DNA of 25,382 bases from an uncultured Lachnospiraceae bacterium (GTDB lineage Bacteria; Bacillota; Clostridia; Lachnospirales; Lachnospiraceae), in assembly GCA_910588895.1 (NCBI GenBank), contig CAJUSS010000042.1, forward strand, positions 1-25,382, given 5' to 3'. This document shows positions 15,395 through 22,086 of the stretch, in pieces. Under the pieces are notes generated by a model. That model was not told the DNA's origin. It made no database searches and saw nothing but the letters and a program-made list of their open reading frames with translations. Position 1 is the stretch's first letter. Each line of letters begins with the position of its first letter. A program made the position numbers and the translations under genes.

Positions 15395-15423
15395 TTGAAT
15401 TCCACCTTCCTTCGCGGTATGAT
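15395..15423 (+). promoter_or_regulatory. galE promoter
   Basis: TTGAAT (15395-15400), 17-bp spacer, TATGAT (15418-15423). It lies in the 263-bp gap between the DUF554 gene and galE and predicts a leader of about 80 bases before the galE AAGGAGG. The rest of the gap (15245-15394) shows nothing I can assign apart from a short GTGC/GCAC hairpin. Confidence 0.65.
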
Positions 15424-15507
15424 TATAGAAACCGGTGCTGTTAAAGATCTAACTAAGGATCTGACCAGAGCACCTGGAGAGAATGAAAACAGCAAGGAGG
15501 ATTAGAC

Positions 15508-16524
15508 ATGTCTATTTTAGTCGCTGGCGGCGCCGGTTATATCGGCAGCCACACCTGTGTGGAGCTTTTAAATGCAGGTTATGATGTAGTTGTGGTCGAT
15601 AATCTGTATAATTCCAGTGAGGAAGCGGTGAGGCGGGTTGAGAAGATCGCCGGAAAGAAAGTGACCTTTTACAAGGCCGATCTGCTGGACAAGGCCGCGA
15701 TCGAGCATGTGTTCGATGTGGAGAACATCGAGTCCGTGATCAACTTTGCCGGCTTGAAGGCAGTGGGCGAGTCCGTTCAGAAGCCTTTGGAATATTACCA
15801 CAATAACATCACCGGGACCCTGAACCTGTGCGACGTGATGCGCGGACATGGTGTCAAGAACATCATCTTCAGTTCATCCGCTACCGTCTATGGCGATCCG
15901 GCCTTTGTCCCGATCACAGAGGCGTGTCCCAAGGGCAAGATCACGAACCCATACGGACAGACCAAAGGCATGTTAGAGCAGATCCTCACCGACCTGAACG
16001 TGGCAGATCCGGAGTGGAACGTAGTGCTCCTCCGTTATTTTAATCCGATCGGCGCCCATGAGAGCGGCCTGATCGGTGAAGATCCCAAGGGCATCCCCAA
16101 CAATCTGGTCCCCTATATCGCCCAGGTGGCGGTGGGCAAGCTTAAGTGTCTGGGTGTGTTCGGCGATGATTATCCCACCCATGACGGGACCGGCGTTCGC
16201 GACTATATCCATGTAGTGGATCTGGCAAAGGGCCATGTGAAGGCATTGAAAAAGCTGGCTCCCGGTTCCGGTGTCAGCATCTACAATCTGGGCACCGGCA
16301 ATGGCTACAGCGTATTGGACGTGCTCCATGCCTATGAAAAAGCCTGCGGGAAGACCCTGCCTTACGAGATCAGGCCCAGGAGGGCCGGCGATATCGCCAC
16401 CTGCTATTGTGACGCGTCCAAGGCCAGAGATGAACTGGGATGGGTAGCGGAAAAAGGGATCGAGGATATGTGTGCAGATTCCTGGAGATGGCAGTCCGGA
16501 AACCCAGATGGGTATCGGGAATGA
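15508..16524 (+). CDS. galE: UDP-glucose 4-epimerase
   Basis: The 338-residue protein has the standard GalE length. It interconverts UDP-glucose and UDP-galactose using bound NAD, feeding the Leloir pathway and surface glycans. It carries the NAD-binding GGAGYIGS (7-14), the catalytic SSSATVYG segment, and the YxxxK pair as Y149-GQT-K153. Further family segments are LRYFNPIGAHESGLIGEDP, NNLVPYIAQVAVGK, GVRDYIHVVDLA and RPRRAGDIATCYCD. The start ATG 15508 is preceded by AAGGAGG at good spacing. It is a single-gene unit with its own promoter. The 26-bp palindrome at 16665-16690 could serve as its terminator as well as an operator for the next cassette. Confidence 0.97.
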   Translation: MSILVAGGAGYIGSHTCVELLNAGYDVVVVDNLYNSSEEAVRRVEKIAGKKVTFYKADLLDKAAIEHVFDVENIESVINFAGLKAVGESVQKPLEYYHNNITGTLNLCDVMRGHGVKNIIFSSSATVYGDPAFVPITEACPKGKITNPYGQTKGMLEQILTDLNVADPEWNVVLLRYFNPIGAHESGLIGEDPKGIPNNLVPYIAQVAVGKLKCLGVFGDDYPTHDGTGVRDYIHVVDLAKGHVKALKKLAPGSGVSIYNLGTGNGYSVLDVLHAYEKACGKTLPYEIRPRRAGDIATCYCDASKARDELGWVAEKGIEDMCADSWRWQSGNPDGYRE

Positions 16525-16614
16525 TCATCCGGGATGGGGACGGGTGACCGGTCATGCACCTGCACCTATACAACGATCGGCGGGTGTGGATAGTAACGAT
16601 GTCTCATCAAAAAA

Positions 16615-16626
16615 GAACGGATGTTC
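16615..16626 (+). promoter_or_regulatory. LexA (DinR)-type operator 1
   Basis: GAACGGATGTTC, a perfect GAAC-RNRY-GTTC site of the Bacillus-type SOS box core, followed by G. It lies 9 bp upstream of the -35 hexamer of the radical SAM gene promoter. Centre-to-centre distance to operator 2 is 57 bp. Confidence 0.65.
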
Positions 16627-16635
16627 GAAAAAGGA

Positions 16636-16664
16636 TTGAAAAGAATAGACGGTTATGGTAGAAT
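16636..16664 (+). promoter_or_regulatory. Promoter of the radical SAM/DUF4130 cassette
   Basis: TTGAAA (16636-16641), 17-bp spacer, TAGAAT (16659-16664), a good sigma-A match. The expected start point near 16671 falls inside the palindrome holding operator 2, an arrangement typical of repressor-controlled promoters. Confidence 0.75.
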
Positions 16665-16690
16665 GGAGCAAGAACATATGTTCTTGCTCC
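16665..16690 (+). promoter_or_regulatory. 26-bp perfect palindrome containing LexA-type operator 2
   Basis: The half-site GGAGCAAGAACAT is followed by its exact complement in reverse. At the centre, 16672-16683 reads GAACATATGTTC, again GAAC-RNRY-GTTC. The palindrome begins immediately after the -10 hexamer. It is followed by TGTTTTGT, so a transcript reading through from galE would contain an 11-bp stem with an AUAU loop and a short U-rich tail and could terminate there. A transcript started at about 16671 would lack most of the left arm, so for its own promoter the operator reading is favoured. Confidence 0.7.
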
Positions 16691-16768
16691 TGTTTTGTAT
16701 GTGCGCCTGTCATCCATATCTGGCAGAGAGGGCCGCGGGTAGGGGCTGGATAGGATAAGGAGAGGTGT

Positions 16769-18358
16769 ATGATGCTGGTCCAGGAAGGTTTGAGCATAGA
16801 GGAGAAACTAAAGATATTGACAGATGCGGCCAAATACGATGTGGCCTGTACCTCCAGCGGTGTGGACCGGCGGGGGAAGGCCGGGAGCCTGGGGAATTCG
16901 ATCGCATCGGGCATCTGCCACAGCTTTTCGGCAGATGGCAGATGCATCTCTCTGCTGAAGATCTTGTTCACGAACCAATGTATCTATGATTGTAAATATT
17001 GCATCAACCGCTGCTCCAACGACACGCTGCGGACAGCCTTTACACCGGATGAGGTGTGCAAGCTCACCATCGAGTTTTATCAGCGGAATTATATAGAGGG
17101 ATTGTTCCTGAGCTCCGGGATCTTATACAGCGCAGACCACACTATGGATCTGATCTACCAGACCCTGTGGAAGCTGCGGAAGGAATGCCGGTTCAATGGC
17201 TATATCCATGTAAAGGCGATCCCTGGAGCGGATCCGGCGCTGATCGAGCTGGTCGGATTTTTGGCGGATCGGATGAGCGTGAACCTGGAGCTCCCCACGG
17301 CGGAGGGCTTGAGAGAGCTGGCGCCGGGCAAGACCAGGGATAAGATCCTAAAGCCCATGCGTCTGATCCAGCGGGGGATCGTGAGGCAGATGGAGAAGGC
17401 AGGCATGCAGGTGCCGGAAAGGTCGGCGGCCCTGGGGCGAGATGGCAGGATGGGAGCCGGGAGCGCATTCCCGGGCATACAGCCATCGATCGATCGCAGG
17501 CCCGTCTCTGCGGCTTCCGCCAAAGAGCCATTTGGGGCCGGGCTTTCCGCTGATGCCGGATCATCCTTCGCGGGCGGAAAGTCCATCGCTCCAATGCAGA
17601 CCGCCGGTCCGAAGCAGCCGCTGGGCCGGTCCAGGTACGGAGACCATGGGGTCTCCCGCGTTTCCGGAAAAAAGGCCCATTTTGTCCCGGCTGGCCAGTC
17701 CACCCAGATGATCGTGGGCGCGACGAAGGAGAACGACCGGCAGATGCTGATGGTCGCGGAGGCCCTTTATCGGAACTTCGGGTTAAAGCGGGTGTTTTAT
17801 TCCGCTTACGTTTCCGTTAATGAGGATAGCGCCCTGCCGGTCCTTGCGGAGGGACCGCCTCTTCTCAGGGAGCACCGCCTGTACCAGGCAGATTGGCTGC
17901 TGCGGTATTATGGCTTTGATGCAGAGGAGCTTTTATCGGAGAGCCAACCGAATTTCAACATTTTTTTGGACCCAAAATGTGATTGGGCCCTGCGGCATCT
18001 GGGACGATTTCCGGTGGAGGTGAACACAGCAGGCTATGAGACCCTTCTGCGGGTGCCAGGCATGGGGGTAAAGTCTGTGAGCCGGATCGTAGCGGCCAGG
18101 AAGACGGCGGCGCTGACCTTTGCCGATCTAAAGAAGCTGGGGGTGGTGCTGAAGCGGGCCCAGTATTTTATCACCTGTTCCGGGAAGCTGATGGACTATG
18201 TGAAGATCGACCAAGATCACATCACCAGCTGCCTGCTGGGCGATGAGAGGAGAAAAGCCTGGGATATCACCCATAAGGACAGCTATCGCCAGTTATCCCT
18301 TTTTGATGACCTGCACCTGGAGGCGGTCCCCGCGTCGGGCCGGCAGCTGGTCCTATAG
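16769..18358 (+). CDS. Radical SAM protein of the putative DNA modification/repair family, with helix-hairpin-helix tail
   Basis: The 529-residue protein binds a 4Fe-4S cluster through C71, C75 and C78 (CIYDCKYC) and should cleave S-adenosylmethionine to a radical. Nearby cysteines C50, C59 and C82 are also notable. Residues 304-318 (HFVPAGQSTQMIVGA) and 395-402 (FNIFLDPK) are typical of the TIGR03916-like family predicted to act in DNA modification or repair. A helix-hairpin-helix (LLRVPGMGVKSVSRIVAARK, residues 426-445) supports DNA binding. Residues about 212-302 form a low-complexity insertion. The start ATG 16769 (or the adjacent ATG 16772) follows AAGGAGAGG. The promoter is flanked by two LexA-type boxes. 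The downstream DUF4130 gene is a known companion. The reaction is not known to me; relation to spore photoproduct lyase is only at the superfamily level. Confidence 0.88.
   Translation: MMLVQEGLSIEEKLKILTDAAKYDVACTSSGVDRRGKAGSLGNSIASGICHSFSADGRCISLLKILFTNQCIYDCKYCINRCSNDTLRTAFTPDEVCKLTIEFYQRNYIEGLFLSSGILYSADHTMDLIYQTLWKLRKECRFNGYIHVKAIPGADPALIELVGFLADRMSVNLELPTAEGLRELAPGKTRDKILKPMRLIQRGIVRQMEKAGMQVPERSAALGRDGRMGAGSAFPGIQPSIDRRPVSAASAKEPFGAGLSADAGSSFAGGKSIAPMQTAGPKQPLGRSRYGDHGVSRVSGKKAHFVPAGQSTQMIVGATKENDRQMLMVAEALYRNFGLKRVFYSAYVSVNEDSALPVLAEGPPLLREHRLYQADWLLRYYGFDAEELLSESQPNFNIFLDPKCDWALRHLGRFPVEVNTAGYETLLRVPGMGVKSVSRIVAARKTAALTFADLKKLGVVLKRAQYFITCSGKLMDYVKIDQDHITSCLLGDERRKAWDITHKDSYRQLSLFDDLHLEAVPASGRQLVL
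17402..17674 (+). other. Low-complexity insertion within the radical SAM gene
   Basis: About 91 codons rich in Gly, Ala, Ser, Pro and Arg (for example SAASAKEPFGAGLSADAGSS) separate IVRQMEKAGMQ from KKAHFVPAGQS. In the family as I know it these two segments are joined by a short linker. The insertion keeps the reading frame and is likely a disordered loop. Confidence 0.65.
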
Positions 18359-18418
18359 ACTCTGCGGCGGGAGCGGAGCCTGCCGCTGAGATGGACTGCT
18401 CCAAGATAAGGAGGAAAA

Positions 18419-19174
18419 ATGACTGTATATGTATGCGAGGATTCCTTTGACGGGATCTTATGTGGCGTTTATGATGCGTGGATGAGCCGGAAGGGACATG
18501 ACCATGTGCGCCTTGAGATCGATGGAAAAGAAGAGATGGAGCTGTTCTGTCAGTATGAGCCGGTCGCCGTGACGCCGGATAAGACGGAGAAAGTGATCCG
18601 TGCCATACAAGAAAAGATCTCGGAGGCTGTGTATAAGAAGGTCTACCTGGCTTCCCTGAGCCAGGAGAGCGGACGGGCGGACATGATCTACCGCTTCCTG
18701 ATCGACGGGTTTTGCTACGGAGCCATCGTCCTGGAGATGCTCCACCTGCCGTCCGTGTACGAGATCTTCCGCCTGTGCCGTTTTGTGCTCAATGAAAGCC
18801 ATCTCCTAAAGGAGTTCACTCGTTTTTCCAGGACGAAGGAAGGCCTTTTGATCAGCAAGATCGGGCCGAAGAATGATGTCCTGCCGGTCCTGGCCCTTCA
18901 TTTTTCCGATCGTCTGCCTTCAGAGGACTGGATGATCTATGATGAAGGCCGGAAGCGTGCCGTGTTCCACCCGGCAGACGAGGACTGGGTCCTCCTCCAT
19001 ATGGGAGAGGGAGGATGGAGGGAGGATCTTGCTATGGAGACGGATGAAGAAGGATACCGGGCTCTTTGGAAGATGTTCTGCAACACCATCGCGATCCCGG
19101 AACGAAAGAACTATGTCTGCCAGAGAAGCCATCTGCCCTTGCGCTATCGACCCTATATGACCGAGTTCCAATAA
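18419..19174 (+). CDS. DUF4130 / TIGR03915-type putative DNA metabolism protein
   Basis: The 251-residue protein starts MTVYVCEDSFDGILCGVYDAW, the characteristic opening of this family, and later has RADMIYRFLIDGF, VYEIFRLCRFVLNE, EFTRFSRTKEGLLISKIGPK, LALHFSDRLPSEDWMIYDE and a C-terminal KMFCNTIAIPERKN with RSHLPLRYRPYMTEF. In other bacteria this domain is fused to a uracil-DNA glycosylase-like domain and is found next to the radical SAM gene seen here, which is the basis for calling it a DNA repair family; its activity is not established as far as I know. It has no membrane segments. The gene is 60 bp downstream of the radical SAM gene, with a GCGGC/GCCGC hairpin in the gap and a clear AAGGAGG before ATG 18419. 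The two share the SOS-like promoter, and a strong terminator follows. Confidence 0.9.
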   Translation: MTVYVCEDSFDGILCGVYDAWMSRKGHDHVRLEIDGKEEMELFCQYEPVAVTPDKTEKVIRAIQEKISEAVYKKVYLASLSQESGRADMIYRFLIDGFCYGAIVLEMLHLPSVYEIFRLCRFVLNESHLLKEFTRFSRTKEGLLISKIGPKNDVLPVLALHFSDRLPSEDWMIYDEGRKRAVFHPADEDWVLLHMGEGGWREDLAMETDEEGYRALWKMFCNTIAIPERKNYVCQRSHLPLRYRPYMTEFQ

Positions 19175-19182
19175 GTTTTGTT

Positions 19183-19224
19183 AAAATATCCCCGCAAACC
19201 TATTGCAGTTTGCGGGGATATTTT
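19183..19224. terminator. Strong intrinsic terminator after the DNA-repair cassette
   Basis: A perfect 17-bp stem, AAAATATCCCCGCAAAC (19183-19199) and its complement (19208-19224), with an 8-base loop. T tracts lie on both sides, so it may work in both directions. It overlaps the promoter of the next operon. Confidence 0.9.
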
Positions 19225-19231
19225 GTATAAT
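19203..19231 (+). promoter_or_regulatory. comM-dprA-topA promoter overlapping the terminator
   Basis: TATAAT (19226-19231) is a perfect -10. Seventeen bases upstream is TTGCAG (19203-19208), which lies in the terminator loop and the first base of its right arm. Predicted start point is near 19238, giving a leader of about 55 bases before comM. Confidence 0.6.
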
Positions 19232-19292
19232 AATGGAAAATGTAAAAATGTGGGATTTTACAGACGGGTAAGATATGCAAAGGAGGTCGCTT

Positions 19293-20810
19293 ATGTTCCA
19301 AAAGGTGATGAGTGCAGGGCTGTGGGGGATCGACGGATTTTTAGTCTCGGTGGAGGCGGATGTCCATGATGGTCTGCCTGGCTTTGCCATGACGGGGAAT
19401 CTGTCCCAGGAAACAAAAGAGGCACAGGAGCGTGTCCGGGTCGCCATGAAGAACGGGGATTTTGCCTTGCCGCCTAAAAAGATCACGGTCAATCTGTCTC
19501 CGGCGGATGTCCGCAAGGACGGGACTGCATATGACCTGGCGGTGGCTGCTGCTGTATTGGGGGCTTTGGGCTTACTTAAGACCGACGGTCTGGAGGGGGC
19601 CATGCTGATCGGCGAGCTGGGGCTGGACGGCCGGGTAAAGCCGGTACGGGGAGTGCTGTCTTTGGTTTTTGCAGCCCGGGAGGGAAAGCTTGCGCGATGC
19701 TTTCTCCCAAAAGAGAACGCATTGGAAGGGAGCATGGTGGAGGATGTGGAGATCATACCGGTGGCGAGTCTCAAGGAGCTGGCCGCTATACTGCGGGGAG
19801 ACAAGGGGGCTGGCGGCCCGCCGCTTTTTTCTAAAGGCCAGGAGAGACCCTATGCGGTGGATTTTTCGGAATTGAACGGGCAGCCTCTCCTGCGCCGGGC
19901 CACGGAGGTGGCGGTGGCTGGCCGGCACAATATCCTGTACATCGGTCCGGCCGGCGCAGGGAAGACCATGGCTGCAAAAAGGATCCCTACCATCATGCCG
20001 GCCATGAGCTGGGAGGAGAGCATCCAGACCTCCAAGATCTACAGTGTCTGCGGCCTTTTACCGGCGGATACGCCCATGCTCACCCGGAGGCCCTTTCGGA
20101 GCCCCCACCATACGATCACGGCGACCGCTCTGGCAGGCGGCGGGGCGGTCCCTAAGCCAGGGGAGATCTCGCTGGCCTCCGGCGGCGTGCTCTTTTTAGA
20201 TGAGCTCCCGGAATTTTCAGGGAAAGCGATCGAGATCCTGCGCCAGCCCTTAGAAGACAGGACCGTGACCATATCCCGGCTCCATGGCTCCTGTATCTTT
20301 CCTGCGGATACCATGGTGGCGGCGGCCATGAACCCCTGCCCCTGCGGCTTTTATCCGGACCGGACCAGATGCACCTGTACCGGACGGCAGATCAAGCGTT
20401 ATATCGGGAAGGTATCCAGGCCGATCCTGGACCGGATCGACATCACTGTGGAAGCCTCCCCCGTTCCCTTTGAGGAACTCCGCGGACAAGGAGATAATGA
20501 AAGCTCCGCCGCTATCCGGGAACGGGTCATCCGGGTCCAACAGCTCCAAAAAGAGCGTTTTACAGGCACAAAGCTCTTGTTTAACAGTGAGATGGGGACA
20601 AAGGAGATCGGGCGATACTGCCGGCTCAATGGACCGGAGGAGGCGTATCTGGAGCAGGTCTATAAAGAGAAGAAGCTGAGCGTCAGAGGCTGCAATAAGA
20701 TCTTGAAGGTTGCCCGGACGATCGCAGATCTGGACGGAAAGGAAGATATCCGGAAGATCCATCTCTATGAAGCGGTGGGATATCGGTCGCTGGAAGAAAA
20801 ATATTGGTGA
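19293..20810 (+). CDS. comM: YifB/ComM family Mg chelatase-like AAA+ ATPase
   Basis: The 505-residue protein has the three parts of the family: an N-terminal Lon-protease-like fold (GLPGFAMTGNLSQETKEAQE, then NLSPADVRKDGTAYDLAVAA), a central AAA+ motor with Walker A GPAGAGKT (218-225) and Walker B LFLDE (300-304), and a C-terminal helical lid. The NPCPCGFYPDRTRCTC cysteine cluster is typical. ComM is a helicase that promotes branch migration during natural transformation in several bacteria; in Clostridia the role is less clear. I place the start at ATG 19293 because AAAGGAGG lies just upstream; an earlier in-frame ATG (19275) overlaps that site. Its stop overlaps the next gene's first possible ATG as TGATG. 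Confidence 0.94.
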   Translation: MFQKVMSAGLWGIDGFLVSVEADVHDGLPGFAMTGNLSQETKEAQERVRVAMKNGDFALPPKKITVNLSPADVRKDGTAYDLAVAAAVLGALGLLKTDGLEGAMLIGELGLDGRVKPVRGVLSLVFAAREGKLARCFLPKENALEGSMVEDVEIIPVASLKELAAILRGDKGAGGPPLFSKGQERPYAVDFSELNGQPLLRRATEVAVAGRHNILYIGPAGAGKTMAAKRIPTIMPAMSWEESIQTSKIYSVCGLLPADTPMLTRRPFRSPHHTITATALAGGGAVPKPGEISLASGGVLFLDELPEFSGKAIEILRQPLEDRTVTISRLHGSCIFPADTMVAAAMNPCPCGFYPDRTRCTCTGRQIKRYIGKVSRPILDRIDITVEASPVPFEELRGQGDNESSAAIRERVIRVQQLQKERFTGTKLLFNSEMGTKEIGRYCRLNGPEEAYLEQVYKEKKLSVRGCNKILKVARTIADLDGKEDIRKIHLYEAVGYRSLEEKYW

Positions 20811-22069
20811 TGGAAGACAAGAAGAGGGGAGCGGAGCAGATGGAGAAAAGGCATATGGCAGCAGGGATGGTCAGGACAGATAAAAGAGACAAAGACAGGC
20901 CGGATGGAGGCGGAACGGACAGTAGCAGAATGGACAGAGACAGGCCAGCTGCGGATTCCAAGGATGGAAAAAAGCGGGAAAGGGAGCGGGCCGTCCTTTA
21001 CTGGCTCCTCCACGTCCCCTCCCTGGGGCCTGTCACGATCGGCAGGATGCGGCGCTGCGCGGGAGATATCGCCTCCTTATATAATATAGAAGGGATCCAA
21101 TGGGAGGAGCTGGGCATCTTAAAGGAGAGACAGAGGGTGTGCTGGGATCAGGCGAAAAAAAGCACCGGAAAGATCATGGAAGAGTATCATAGTCTGGCCG
21201 GTCGGGGAATAAGGTTTATCACCATCCTGGATGAGGATTATCCGAAACGATTAAAGGTACTGGCGGATGCTCCCATTGGACTGTATGTAAGAGGGAGGCT
21301 GCCGAAAGAAGAGAGTCCTGCACTGGCGATCATCGGCTCCAGGAACGCCACCCGCTATGGCCTGGAGGTGGCCCGGTGCTTTGGGCGGGAGCTGGCAAAA
21401 GAAGGGATCCAGATCGTCAGCGGTCTGGCGGCCGGGATCGACGGGGCAGGCCATCAGGGCGCTCTGGAGGGAAAGGGCAGGACCTTTGGCATACTGGGAT
21501 GCGGGATCGATATCTGCTATCCCAGGGAAAATTATGGGCTGTACGAACGGATGCTGGCCGATGGCGGGATCCTTTCGGAATATCCCTTGGGAGAGCCGCC
21601 CAAGGCCTCCAATTTTCCGATCCGGAACCGGATCATCAGCGGCTTATCCGATGGGATCTTGGTGGTGGAGGCCAGGGAAAAGAGCGGTTCTCTGATCACG
21701 GTGGGCAGCGGGCTGGAGCAGGGAAAAGAGATCTTCGCCATCCCCGGAAGGCTCACGGACCCAGGGAGCGCAGGCTGTAACCGGCTGATCCGGGAGGGCG
21801 CGGCGCTGGTCAGCAGCCCGGGGGACATACTGGAAGAACTTGGGATGCGCTGGGAGAAAAAATTAACTCTTCATGAAAAAAATGAGAAGGGACTTGCCAA
21901 GAAAGAAAAAATGGTGTATAGTTTCATCGATCTTCAACCAAAACATCTAGAAGAGATCGTAAGACAAAGTGGCATCCCCTTAAGTGAATGTATGATGATC
22001 TTGTTAGATCTGGAATTAAAAGGGTTCATCGTGCGTACCGGGGGTAATCATTATGAGAAAAAGCTTTAA
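20810..22069 (+). CDS. dprA: DNA-processing protein DprA (Smf)
   Basis: The protein is 419 residues from ATG 20810. DprA loads RecA onto incoming single-stranded DNA during transformation. The Rossmann-like core is complete: LAIIGSRNATRYG, IVSGLAAGIDGAGHQGAL, GILGCGIDICYPREN, SEYPLGEPPKASNFPIRNRI, LVVEAREKSGSLIT and IFAIPGRLTDPGSAGCNRLI. A winged-helix tail follows (about 355-419). Residues 1-60 form an unusual Lys/Arg/Asp-rich extension before the conserved AVLYWLLHVPSLG. Two starts are plausible: ATG 20810, coupled to the comM stop, and ATG 20840, preceded by AGGGGAG at good spacing; the second would remove only ten residues of the extension. topA begins 17 bp after its stop, so the three genes form one operon. 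Confidence 0.95.
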   Translation: MEDKKRGAEQMEKRHMAAGMVRTDKRDKDRPDGGGTDSSRMDRDRPAADSKDGKKRERERAVLYWLLHVPSLGPVTIGRMRRCAGDIASLYNIEGIQWEELGILKERQRVCWDQAKKSTGKIMEEYHSLAGRGIRFITILDEDYPKRLKVLADAPIGLYVRGRLPKEESPALAIIGSRNATRYGLEVARCFGRELAKEGIQIVSGLAAGIDGAGHQGALEGKGRTFGILGCGIDICYPRENYGLYERMLADGGILSEYPLGEPPKASNFPIRNRIISGLSDGILVVEAREKSGSLITVGSGLEQGKEIFAIPGRLTDPGSAGCNRLIREGAALVSSPGDILEELGMRWEKKLTLHEKNEKGLAKKEKMVYSFIDLQPKHLEEIVRQSGIPLSECMMILLDLELKGFIVRTGGNHYEKKL

Positions 22070-22086
22070 GGATATGGGGAGTTTTT

